From NCBI GenBank assembly GCA_963716925.1, contig CAVQUX010000015.1, positions 62,001 to 126,000 on the forward strand: a stretch of DNA of 64,000 nt, in the 5' to 3' direction. Both the position numbers and the translations under genes were made by a program. This DNA comes from DAISKN01 sp963716925 (GTDB lineage Bacteria; Acidobacteriota; Vicinamibacteria; Marinacidobacterales; SMYC01). Of the stretch, positions 42,467 through 50,516 are shown in pieces (the stretch's first letter is position 1; every line of letters starts with the position of its first letter). Under the pieces are notes generated by a model, which saw only the letters and a list, made by a program, of their open reading frames with translations, was not told where the DNA came from and did no database searches.

Positions 42467-43366
42467 ATGACGGGAATGACCGGACCGTCGGGGCCCGAGC
42501 GGGAAGAGCACTTCCTTCGGGGACAGCTCCGTGTCCGCAAGGCTTCAGGAAGGCTGTCTCGCGCTCGCCTGGCGAGGCTCGTCCTCTTCTGCCTGCTGTT
42601 CGCCGCCGCCGTTTTCGGAGTGTGGACCGCGGTCGTGCGCCGCGGCGCCCCGGGTCTCGAGATCGACCGGATTCTCGTCGAGGGCAACGTTCGTCTCTCC
42701 GAGGGCGAGATCCTGGAGCTCATCGAGGTCGACGAAAAAACGAGCATCCTCACCCTCGATCTCGACGAGACGAAGCGGAAGCTGCTTCGCTCCGCCTGGG
42801 TTCGGGACGTGGAGCTGAAGCGCATGCTCCCGGCCACCCTGACCCTTCAGATCGTCGAGCGAACCCCGGTCGCGGTGGCGGCGCTCTCCGAGCTCTATCT
42901 CCTCGCCGAGGATGGGACGATCCTCGACCAGCTCCCGCCGTTCTTCGACATGGGAAAGCTGGTGCTCGTCCGCGGCCTGCGGGACCAGGACGGCGGCGTC
43001 TCCGCCGATCGGGCCGCGCTCGCGGGGCGCATGGCGGAAGCGCTCACAACCGACGAGCGGTTGATGCTCCTGGTCTCGGAGCTCGACGTCGGCGGCGGAG
43101 CGGAATCCGTGACGCTGCGTCTTCGCCGGTCGCCCCTCGTTCTCCTGGTCTCGGCGCCCACCATGATGTCGCGCCTCTCGGAGGTGGTACCGCTACTCGC
43201 GGGAATCACCGAGCGACTGCCGGGGCTGGAAGTCCTGGATCTTCGCTTCCAGAACCGTGTTTACGCGAAATCGAGCCAACCCGTCCCCGGCGAGACCCAG
43301 GGTTCCGACTCAACCGACTCAACCGGCGTTACCGGCGTCATCGTTCCCGGAGGTGCCCCATTCTGA
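42467..43366 (+). CDS. ftsQ: Cell division protein FtsQ/DivIB
   Basis: A 299-residue bitopic protein: cytosolic basic tail, one transmembrane helix (about 37-57), then a POTRA domain (IDRILVEGNVRLSEGEILELI) and the FtsQ beta-domain (WVRDVELKRMLPATLTLQIVERTPVA). It recruits FtsL/B and links early and late divisome proteins. The ATG lies 5 nt after murB. The C-terminal 25 residues are Ser/Thr/Asp/Gly-rich and low-complexity. The end overlaps the ftsA start. Confidence 0.93.
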   Translation: MTGMTGPSGPEREEHFLRGQLRVRKASGRLSRARLARLVLFCLLFAAAVFGVWTAVVRRGAPGLEIDRILVEGNVRLSEGEILELIEVDEKTSILTLDLDETKRKLLRSAWVRDVELKRMLPATLTLQIVERTPVAVAALSELYLLAEDGTILDQLPPFFDMGKLVLVRGLRDQDGGVSADRAALAGRMAEALTTDERLMLLVSELDVGGGAESVTLRLRRSPLVLLVSAPTMMSRLSEVVPLLAGITERLPGLEVLDLRFQNRVYAKSSQPVPGETQGSDSTDSTGVTGVIVPGGAPF

Positions 43367-44598
43367 GCAAGAGAGAGAAGTACATCGTCGGACTCGACAT
43401 CGGGACCACCAAGGTCACGGCCATCGTGGCCGAGGTGACCGAGGAAGGGCGAGTCGACATCATCGGCATCGGCTCGACGGAGTCCAAGGGGATTCGCAAG
43501 GGAGTCGTGATCAACCTGGATCAGACCGTCGACTGCATCAAACGAGTGGTGGAGGAAGCGGAGCTCATGGCGGGAGTCGAGATCGACTCCGCCCACGTCG
43601 GGCTCGCGGGAAGCCACATCAAGGGGTTCAACAGCCGCGCGGTCGTCGCCATCACCGGCAAGACGCGGGAGATCGCCCGGGAGGACGTGTTCCGCGCCAT
43701 CGACGCCGCTAAGGCGATAGCGCTTCCGAACGACCGGGAGATCGTCCATGTGGTCCCGCAGGAGTTCGTGGTGGACGGGCACGATGGAATCGACGATCCC
43801 ACGGGCATGACCGGGTCCCGCCTGGAGGCCAACGTCCACATCATCACCGCGAGCGCCACCGCCACCTCCAACATCGTCACCTGCGTCAACCGCGCGGGCA
43901 TGGAGGTGACCGAGTCCGTCCTGGAGCAGCTCGCGGCGGCGGAAGCGGTGCTCACTCCGGACGAGAAGGAGCTGGGTGTCGCCCTGGTCGATATCGGGGG
44001 GGGCACGACCGATCTCGCGATCTTCGACAAGGGAAGCATCTGGCACACGTCGGTGCTCCCGACGGGCGGCGATCATTTCACCAGCGACGTCGCCGTGGGA
44101 CTCCGCACTCCGATCGCGGAAGCGGAGAAGATCAAGAAGAAGTACGGCTGCGCTCTCGCGACCATGATCTCGGAGGAGGACACCATCGAGGTCCCGAGCG
44201 TCGGTGGCAGGAAGTCGCGGATCCTGCCGCGGCAGCTCCTGTCGGACATCATCCAGCCGCGGGCGGAGGAGATTTGCCACCTGATCTACGACGAGATCTC
44301 CCGCGCCGGGTACGAGCGCGTCCTGAACTCGGGAGTGGTCTTCACCGGAGGGTCGGCCTCGCTCGAGGGCCTCACCGAGGTGGCGGATCGGATCTTCGAC
44401 ATGCCGATCCGCTGCGGCACTCCGACGGGAGTGGGCGGACTGGTGGACGTGGTCGCCAATCCGTCGTACGCCACTTCGGTCGGCCTCGTCCTCTACGCTC
44501 ATCGAGTGCGGGCGAACAAGCTTCTTTCCACCGGCGTGTCGGCGCCCTGGTGGAACATCTGGGATCGGTTTCGAAAGATAGGAGGATCCAAGCAATGA
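43363..44598 (+). CDS. ftsA: Cell division protein FtsA (non-AUG start)
   Basis: A 411-residue actin-like protein that tethers FtsZ to the membrane. It has YIVGLDIGTTKVTAIV, the 1C domain region, ALVDIGGGTTDLAIF, GGDHFTSDVAVGL and FTGGSASLEGL, and an amphipathic C-terminal helix (WWNIWDRFRKIG). No ATG, GTG or TTG lies in frame between the ftsQ end and the conserved core. The candidates are CTG 43363, giving a CTGA overlap with the ftsQ stop, and ATT 43360; GGAGG lies at 43349-43353. CTG is preferred because NTGA overlaps recur through this cluster. ftsZ overlaps by 4 nt. Confidence 0.93.
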   Translation: MSKREKYIVGLDIGTTKVTAIVAEVTEEGRVDIIGIGSTESKGIRKGVVINLDQTVDCIKRVVEEAELMAGVEIDSAHVGLAGSHIKGFNSRAVVAITGKTREIAREDVFRAIDAAKAIALPNDREIVHVVPQEFVVDGHDGIDDPTGMTGSRLEANVHIITASATATSNIVTCVNRAGMEVTESVLEQLAAAEAVLTPDEKELGVALVDIGGGTTDLAIFDKGSIWHTSVLPTGGDHFTSDVAVGLRTPIAEAEKIKKKYGCALATMISEEDTIEVPSVGGRKSRILPRQLLSDIIQPRAEEICHLIYDEISRAGYERVLNSGVVFTGGSASLEGLTEVADRIFDMPIRCGTPTGVGGLVDVVANPSYATSVGLVLYAHRVRANKLLSTGVSAPWWNIWDRFRKIGGSKQ

Positions 44599-45794
44599 TT
44601 CGTTTCGACGACGAAAAGCCGGTAAGCGATGCCGGACGGCTGAGTTTCGCGGAAGGCGTCGAGCCCACCGCGCGAATCAAGGTCATCGGGGTCGGGGGCG
44701 GAGGCGGCAACGCCGTGAACCGCATGATCGCCTCCCGGATCGCCGGGGTGGAGTTCCTCGCGGCGAACACCGATCTCCAGGCGCTCAAGGCGTCTCACGC
44801 GCCCGCGAGGGTTCAGCTCGGCGCCAAGCTCACCAAGGGGCTCGGCTGCGGGGCCGATCCCGACATCGGCCGCCAGGCGGCGCTCGAGGACACGGACCAC
44901 ATCCTCGAGGCGATCGAGGGCGCCGACATGGTGTTCATCACCGCGGGTCTCGGAGGCGGCACCGGAACCGGCGCCGCTCCCATCGTGGCCTCACTCGCGT
45001 CGGAGCTCGGCGCCCTCACCGTGGCGGTGGTGACCAAGCCGTTCACGTTCGAGGGCCGCCGCCGGCAGATGCAGGCGGAAGAGGGGATGCGGGAGCTCAG
45101 GGAGCAGGTGGATACGCTGATCTCGATTCCCAACGATCGCCTGCTCCAGACGGTCGAGCGATCGACGCCGCTCTCCGACGCCTTCAGCGTCGCCGACGAC
45201 GTCCTGCGCCAGGCGGTCCAGGGCATCTCCGATCTCATCACCGTGCCCGGCCTCATCAACCTGGACTTCGCCGACGTCAGGACCATCATGCGCGGCATGG
45301 GCGACGCGGTGATGGGAACCGGCATCGCCGAGGGAGAGAAGCGCGCCGAGGAGGCCGCTCACAAGGCGATCAGCAGCCCCCTCCTGGAGGAAGCCTCGGT
45401 CAAGGGAGCGAGAGGGGTCATCATCAACATCACCGGCGGCGAGGACATGAGCCTCGTCGAGGTGAACGAAGCCTCGTCCATCATCCACGACGAAGCCGAT
45501 ACCGAGGCCAACATCATCTTCGGCGCGGTGGTCGATCCCAGGATGCAGGGAAGGATGAAGATCACCGTGATCGCCACGGGGTTTCAGCGGGCCTCGAGCG
45601 GAATCAAGAGGACCACGGTGACTCCGGTCGACATCGCGAACTACAAGCGGCCCGCGGAGATGGCGGTGGGCTCCGAGGGGTTCTATCGAAAGGGATCGGA
45701 CAGCCTCGCGATGGATCTCGACTTCGGCTCCATCGAGAACGAGGGCGGGGAAGATCTCGACGTGCCCACGTTCCTGAGGAAAGGCAAAGGTTGA
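44595..45794 (+). CDS. ftsZ: Cell division GTPase FtsZ
   Basis: A 399-residue tubulin homologue forming the Z ring. GVGGGGGNAVNRM, the tubulin signature AGLGGGTGTGAAPI, the T7 loop NLDFADVRTIM and a linker are present, ending in the conserved tail peptide DLDVPTFLRK that binds FtsA and ZipA-type anchors. ATG 44595 has AGGAGG at 44580-44585 and overlaps ftsA as ATGA. It is the last gene of the dcw cluster, and a hairpin covers its stop. Confidence 0.98.
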   Translation: MIRFDDEKPVSDAGRLSFAEGVEPTARIKVIGVGGGGGNAVNRMIASRIAGVEFLAANTDLQALKASHAPARVQLGAKLTKGLGCGADPDIGRQAALEDTDHILEAIEGADMVFITAGLGGGTGTGAAPIVASLASELGALTVAVVTKPFTFEGRRRQMQAEEGMRELREQVDTLISIPNDRLLQTVERSTPLSDAFSVADDVLRQAVQGISDLITVPGLINLDFADVRTIMRGMGDAVMGTGIAEGEKRAEEAAHKAISSPLLEEASVKGARGVIINITGGEDMSLVEVNEASSIIHDEADTEANIIFGAVVDPRMQGRMKITVIATGFQRASSGIKRTTVTPVDIANYKRPAEMAVGSEGFYRKGSDSLAMDLDFGSIENEGGEDLDVPTFLRKGKG

Positions 45795-45813
45795 CGGCGA
45801 ATCGACGCCGTCA
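45792..45813 (+). terminator. Hairpin at the ftsZ stop codon
   Basis: TGACGGCG (45792-45799) pairs with CGCCGTCA (45806-45813) around a 6-nt loop. The stem starts at the TGA stop itself. There is no T-run, but the hairpin lies in the 39-nt gap between convergent ftsZ and the protease gene, and could serve both strands. Confidence 0.5.
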
Positions 45814-45833
45814 GCCGGAGGCGCTCGTTTCGC

Positions 45834-48053
45834 TCACGGGTTCTCGGGAACGCCGAGCGTCGCAGAGTCGACGAGGAGCCGGTTCCGCCTCGTACCGGTT
45901 CCGCGGAACATCCCTACCCCCACTCTGCCCGAGGCGAAGCTCGCGTCCGAGCCGGTCCAGACCAGGATATCGTTGATATAGAAGCTCAGACTCGAGCCGA
46001 TGGCGAGCACCCGGAGCTCGTTCCAGGTGCTTCCCTGATGGATGGCGGACGTCGCCGTCCAGCCCTGGAGCGCCGTGACGTCCCCCCGATAGACGGAAAA
46101 GAAGCCATCGCGGGCGATCCGGAACCTGTAGCCCTGCGACCATTGATTCTCCGCGACCAGCACCGGATTCCCGCGGACGAGAATCTCCGTGGCGTTCGAC
46201 GGATCGCTTCCGCTCCTCCGGAGCCTCACGCGGAAGTCGAGGTCGGCGAAGTTCTCCGGATAGCTCACCGAGGAGAACGTTCCATCGACGCCCGCGGTTT
46301 GGAAATACCGGCGCCATAGATTCGACCAAGTGCCGGAGTGTACCTGCCAGGGGTCGGTCGTGCCCGTGAACTGAGAATCGAAGCCGCTCGGAACGATGGT
46401 GAAGTCGCCGCCGGCGCTCCAGGGGCCCGCTCCGTTCGCGTTGAATGCCTGGATCCAGAACGTGTGCGCTCCGAGGGTCAGCGCCGCGGCGGGAGTCACC
46501 GAGCAGACTCCGGTGCCCGTGGAACAGCCGGCGGCCGAGGACGTGTACTCCAGGGCGTGCGTCGGCAGGTCGACCGTGCCTTTCCGGACCCGGAGCCGAT
46601 AACCGGTAGCGCTGGCTACGGGAAGCCAGCGGAACTCGGGGGTTTCGTCGACGACGTTTCCCGATGGGGAGACCAGTGTCGGCGCTCCGGGAACGCCCGC
46701 GGTCGCGCGGAAGTTGGCGACGGTTACGCGGGTGTTGTCGAGCGACAGTCGCGCGTTCGCCGGTCCGTCGACGCTCGAGCTCGGCGCGGTTCCAGGGACC
46801 CCCATGGGATCCCCGTTGTAGGAAATCGAAGGGTCGGAAAAGTACATGAGGCGCGTGCAGCCGAAGCCGGCGGCGGCGCACTCGTCGTTGTACGCCATGA
46901 TGGTTCGCCAGCGCTTGCTCTGGGGGGCACCGGGTACGAAGGCCGCCTGGTTCACGTACCCGTGGCTGTAGGGATAAGGAGAATTCGACAGGATGACGTA
47001 GCGGTCGTGCTGCAGTCCCATGTTGTGGCCCATCTCGTGAGCGAAGGACAGATTGGGCGACACGCAGCTTCGCGCCGTGACCCCGAAGGCGAAGCTCGCG
47101 AACGCACTCGAGACCGGGTCCAACACGTAGGCGATTCCACAGCCGCCGCTGTTCACGATGAGGTGCACGAGGTCGGCGCCGTAGGTGTTCCGCAGAGCAT
47201 GGACCTCGTCCATGTTCCCGTCCGCGGTGAGCCGAAGGCGGTTCAGGTCATCGGCGATATCTCCCGACTCGGTGTAGGCGACCTCCGTGGCTCCCACCAA
47301 CCGCACCCTCTGGACGGCGCCGGAGTTGAGGTAAGCCTGGTTCGTCTCGGCGATCCCCAGGTCGATGAGCGCGCGAATCGCGTCCGTGCCTCCCGCCGCC
47401 GCGCGGGCGGCGGCGGTGTAAGCGACGAGGACGTCGATCTGCGTGCCGTCGTCCGCCGCAGTCGTGAGGCTTCTTTCCCCGACGGTCTCGGCCGCCGGAC
47501 CCTCGTCGGACGCGAGCAGCGGCTCGCTCTCGGGAGGGAGGAGACCGGGGTCGATCTCCTGCACCTCGTGGATGTCCCCTCCGGCGAAACGGAACTGGAA
47601 CAGCTTGCCGCCTCCGCGAAGGCTTCCGGCGACGACTCCTTTCCGGACCACGAGAACCAGATCGCCCGGGTCCGTGCCCTCGAGGCGCCCGAAGTAAGCG
47701 GTGTGATCCGTTTGAGAGTCGACGCGGTCGATCCGGGCCCGGAGCGACCGATCGGGAAAGAGATTCAAATCGAGAAGGGTGGAGGCCGCAGCCCCCTGCC
47801 TCGCGGCCTGACCCCACTCGAAAAGGTTTCGGAAGCTCACCCGGACGAAGCGGCTTCGCACGACCGCCTGGTCGGATGCGTCGGGCTCTCCGGCTACCGC
47901 GGACTCGAGGAAGAGGGGACGACTCTGGGCCTGGACAGTCGTCGGCGCCCAGGGCAACGCCAGGACTACGGCCGCGCTCGCGTATCGCAGGTACTTCGGA
48001 AGATGCACTCTTTTCGCCAACCGGCAACCCAGCATCCCCGGCGCCGGCCCCAT
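45834..48053 (-). CDS. Secreted reprolysin-like zinc metalloprotease
   Basis: A 739-residue exported protein. A signal peptide (about 22-43) is followed by a propeptide-like region (45-200), then a metzincin domain with HEMGHNMGLQHD (H339, E340, H343, H349) and IMAYND as a Met-turn candidate. A fibronectin-III-like or Ig-like domain (about 455-565) and a concanavalin-type sandwich (about 570-735: STWNELRVLAIGSSLSFYINDILVW) follow, the latter of the kind that binds sugars. Several Cys pairs suggest disulfides. It probably acts outside the cell on proteins or glycoproteins. The first Met may be residue 7 rather than 1. It is divergent from the radical SAM gene, with a 23-nt gap. Confidence 0.82.
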   Translation of the reverse strand: MGPAPGMLGCRLAKRVHLPKYLRYASAAVVLALPWAPTTVQAQSRPLFLESAVAGEPDASDQAVVRSRFVRVSFRNLFEWGQAARQGAAASTLLDLNLFPDRSLRARIDRVDSQTDHTAYFGRLEGTDPGDLVLVVRKGVVAGSLRGGGKLFQFRFAGGDIHEVQEIDPGLLPPESEPLLASDEGPAAETVGERSLTTAADDGTQIDVLVAYTAAARAAAGGTDAIRALIDLGIAETNQAYLNSGAVQRVRLVGATEVAYTESGDIADDLNRLRLTADGNMDEVHALRNTYGADLVHLIVNSGGCGIAYVLDPVSSAFASFAFGVTARSCVSPNLSFAHEMGHNMGLQHDRYVILSNSPYPYSHGYVNQAAFVPGAPQSKRWRTIMAYNDECAAAGFGCTRLMYFSDPSISYNGDPMGVPGTAPSSSVDGPANARLSLDNTRVTVANFRATAGVPGAPTLVSPSGNVVDETPEFRWLPVASATGYRLRVRKGTVDLPTHALEYTSSAAGCSTGTGVCSVTPAAALTLGAHTFWIQAFNANGAGPWSAGGDFTIVPSGFDSQFTGTTDPWQVHSGTWSNLWRRYFQTAGVDGTFSSVSYPENFADLDFRVRLRRSGSDPSNATEILVRGNPVLVAENQWSQGYRFRIARDGFFSVYRGDVTALQGWTATSAIHQGSTWNELRVLAIGSSLSFYINDILVWTGSDASFASGRVGVGMFRGTGTRRNRLLVDSATLGVPENP

Positions 48054-48061
48054 CGAAAGCC

Positions 48062-48067
48062 TATAAT
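48062..48067 (+). promoter_or_regulatory. Perfect -10 hexamer before the radical SAM gene
   Basis: TATAAT lies 9 nt before the ATG at 48077, with no TTGACA-like element 16-18 nt upstream and no Shine-Dalgarno sequence between. If used, the transcript would be nearly leaderless. Confidence 0.3.
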
Positions 48068-48076
48068 GATGATGTC

Positions 48077-49738
48077 ATGAACCGGGCTCTAGAAACCCGA
48101 GCCCGACGGCGCCTCGCGGCGGAGATCGGGACCATTCGCAAACCTCACGGGACCGCTCTACGCATAGCGCTGGCGTATCCCAACCGATACTACATCGGGA
48201 TGTCCAACGTTGGGTTCCAGGCGGTCTACAAGTTCTGGAACGAGCTTCCGGACGTCGTCTGCGAGAGAGTGTTCCTGCCCGACGCCGAGGAGCTTCGAGA
48301 ATACCGCCGAACGAACGTCCCGCTCGTAACCCTCGAGTCGCAGACACCCGTCGCCGAGTTCGACGTTCTCGCCTTCTCCATCACGTTCGAGCCCGACGAG
48401 CTGAACCTCGTGCGGATGCTGGACCTCGCGCGGATTCCGCCGCTCGCCCGCGACCGCGAAGAGGGCCGCTACCCTCTGGTCGTGGCCGGCGGGCCGATCA
48501 CATTTCTCAATCCCGAGCCCATGGCCCCGTTTCTCGACGTCGTGGCCATCGGGGAAGCCGAGGCCCTCCTACCTACCCTGACCGACGCCCTTCGCCGTCG
48601 CCTTTCCCGCCGGGAGCTTTTCGATGCCCTCGAAGCCGAGGAAGGCTTCTACCTCCCGTCGCACGAAGACACGGAGCTCCGGCAGCGCAGGATCGTGCGC
48701 GCCAAGATGGGGAAGCGCGCCGACCTTCCGCCGCCCGCGACGTACGTTCTGACCTCCGACACCGAGATGTCCGGGAAGTTCCTGGTCGAGGTTTCGCGAG
48801 GCTGCCCCACGCTCTGCAGCTTCTGCTGGGCGGGGTACAACTACCTCCCGAAACGGTCCTTCGAGGTCGAGCGGATTCTGGACGTGGCTCGCGCCGCGCG
48901 GGCGCACACTTCCGACATCGGCCTGGTCTCGACGGCGGTCGGGGCGCACCGGGAGATCGTTCCGCTTCTCGAAGCGCTCAAGGAGATGCGCTTCCGCATC
49001 AGCGTCTCCTCGCTGCGATTCGAGGACCTCAGGGCCGAGCTTCTCGAGCCGCTCTCCGCGAGCGGCGAAAGGACGCTCGCCGTCGCGCCCGAGGTCGGAA
49101 CCGATCGCCTGCGCTTCGCGATCCACAAGCGCATCCCGAACGAAGAGATCTTGGAGAAGACCGACCTCATTCTTTCGCGCGGCATCGAGAACCTGAAGCT
49201 CTACCTCATGGTCGGCCTGCCCACCGAAACCGAGGAGGATCTCGACGGTATGGTCGATCTCGTCGAGCGGATCCGCGCCCTCCTCCTGGAGCACGGGCGC
49301 GCGCGGGGGCGGCTGGGGCGCATCATCCCCAGCGTCAATCCCTTCATTCCCAAGCCGGGGACGCCCTTTCAATGGCATCCGATGGAGTCTACCTCCGAGC
49401 TCACGCGGAAGATGAGGCGGCTGGAGCGGGACTTCGCCCGAATTCCCAACGTCGAAGCGCACTTCAAGTCCCCGCGTCAGGAAAAGCTCCAGGCGCTCCT
49501 CTCCCTCGGCGACCGGCGTCTGGCTCCGGTCCTGGTACGCATGGCGCGGGGCGAGGCGGACCTCCGGCGGGCGATGAAGGAGGAAGGCCTCGACATCGAC
49601 TTCTACATCCATCGCCTGCGTCCGCGGGACGAGGTCCTCCCCTGGGCGCACATCGACAACGGCATGAAGCCGGCGCTCCTCGAGAGCCAGTACGAGAAGG
49701 CGCTCGGCTCGACCGCCGCGGCTCTCAGCATCGCTTGA
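48077..49738 (+). CDS. B12-binding-type radical SAM protein
   Basis: A 553-residue protein. The N-terminal part (about 25-165, ALAYPNRYYIGMSNVGFQAVY, then VVAGGP and AIGEAEALLP) resembles a cobalamin-binding Rossmann domain. A radical SAM core follows with C243-x3-C247-x2-C250 holding the 4Fe-4S cluster, and AVAPEVGTDRLR and LYLMVGLPTETEEDLDG strand motifs. It fits the uncharacterised family in which such a domain is sometimes fused to a DUF2344 partner; that partner is not seen here. Function is unknown, possibly RNA modification. It overlaps pgeF as TTGA. Confidence 0.8.
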   Translation: MNRALETRARRRLAAEIGTIRKPHGTALRIALAYPNRYYIGMSNVGFQAVYKFWNELPDVVCERVFLPDAEELREYRRTNVPLVTLESQTPVAEFDVLAFSITFEPDELNLVRMLDLARIPPLARDREEGRYPLVVAGGPITFLNPEPMAPFLDVVAIGEAEALLPTLTDALRRRLSRRELFDALEAEEGFYLPSHEDTELRQRRIVRAKMGKRADLPPPATYVLTSDTEMSGKFLVEVSRGCPTLCSFCWAGYNYLPKRSFEVERILDVARAARAHTSDIGLVSTAVGAHREIVPLLEALKEMRFRISVSSLRFEDLRAELLEPLSASGERTLAVAPEVGTDRLRFAIHKRIPNEEILEKTDLILSRGIENLKLYLMVGLPTETEEDLDGMVDLVERIRALLLEHGRARGRLGRIIPSVNPFIPKPGTPFQWHPMESTSELTRKMRRLERDFARIPNVEAHFKSPRQEKLQALLSLGDRRLAPVLVRMARGEADLRRAMKEEGLDIDFYIHRLRPRDEVLPWAHIDNGMKPALLESQYEKALGSTAAALSIA

Positions 49739-50472
49739 GCCCTCCTCGGTTTCGCGCGAAGGCGCTCGAAGGCGTCGAGCTCCTCCAGTGCCCGGCGTTT
49801 CTGGAGGAAGGCGTTCCTCATGGATTCACTCTTCGAACCGGCGGCGTCGGGGCCCGCGAGAACGGCGAGAGAGACCGCCTTAAGCTCGCTCGCGCGCTCG
49901 GGGTCTCGCGACTCGCGGGCATGCATCAGGTTCACGGAAACGACGTTCGGGTCCTCGACGACGGCGGCGTTTCCCGGTGCGACGGGCTCCTGACCGACCA
50001 GAGGGGCGTCGGTCTGGAGGTGCAGAGCGCGGACTGCGTTCCCCTGCTCCTCCTGGCTCCGAGAACGAAGGCCATCGCCGCGGTTCACGCCGGCTGGCGC
50101 GGGACGCTCTCCGGGATCGCTTCGCGGGCGGTCTCGAAGCTCCACGAGGTCTACGGCGCCCCGTTCGACGAGATTCATGCGGCGATGGGACCGGCGATCC
50201 GCGTCTGCTGCTACGAGGTCGGAGACGAGGTCCTCTCGGCCTTCGCCGAAAGCGGGCGGGACATCCGCCGTATCGCCCGTCCGGGTCCCCGCGGGCGGCG
50301 TCATCTCGATCTGCTGGAGGAGAACCGCCGACAGCTCGTTTCCGCCGGAGTATCCCCGGAGCGCGTTCACGACAGCGGTCTGTGCACGTTCTGCGAGAAC
50401 GACGACTTCTACTCGTTCCGCAGAGAGGGGAGCGGCGTCGGCCGGATTTTCGGAATCATCGGCCTCGGGTAA
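49735..50472 (+). CDS. pgeF: Multicopper-type PgeF/YfiH family protein
   Basis: A 245-residue laccase-domain protein. Metal-binding residues are visible in MHQVHGNDV, SADCVPLLL and AVHAGWRGTLSGI, with C-terminal LCTFCENDDFYSFRREG. In E. coli, PgeF (YfiH) is a peptidoglycan editing factor that removes wrongly placed L-Ser-containing precursors; related proteins act as purine nucleosidases or oxidases. TTG 49735 overlaps the radical SAM stop by 4 nt and gives the family's usual length. An editing role fits the cell-wall genes nearby, though the operon partner is radical SAM. Confidence 0.88.
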   Translation: MSPPRFRAKALEGVELLQCPAFLEEGVPHGFTLRTGGVGARENGERDRLKLARALGVSRLAGMHQVHGNDVRVLDDGGVSRCDGLLTDQRGVGLEVQSADCVPLLLLAPRTKAIAAVHAGWRGTLSGIASRAVSKLHEVYGAPFDEIHAAMGPAIRVCCYEVGDEVLSAFAESGRDIRRIARPGPRGRRHLDLLEENRRQLVSAGVSPERVHDSGLCTFCENDDFYSFRREGSGVGRIFGIIGLG

Positions 50473-50516
50473 GCGCGCAGTCGCGCTCGACCGGGCCCGG
50501 GGAGATAATCCGGCGG

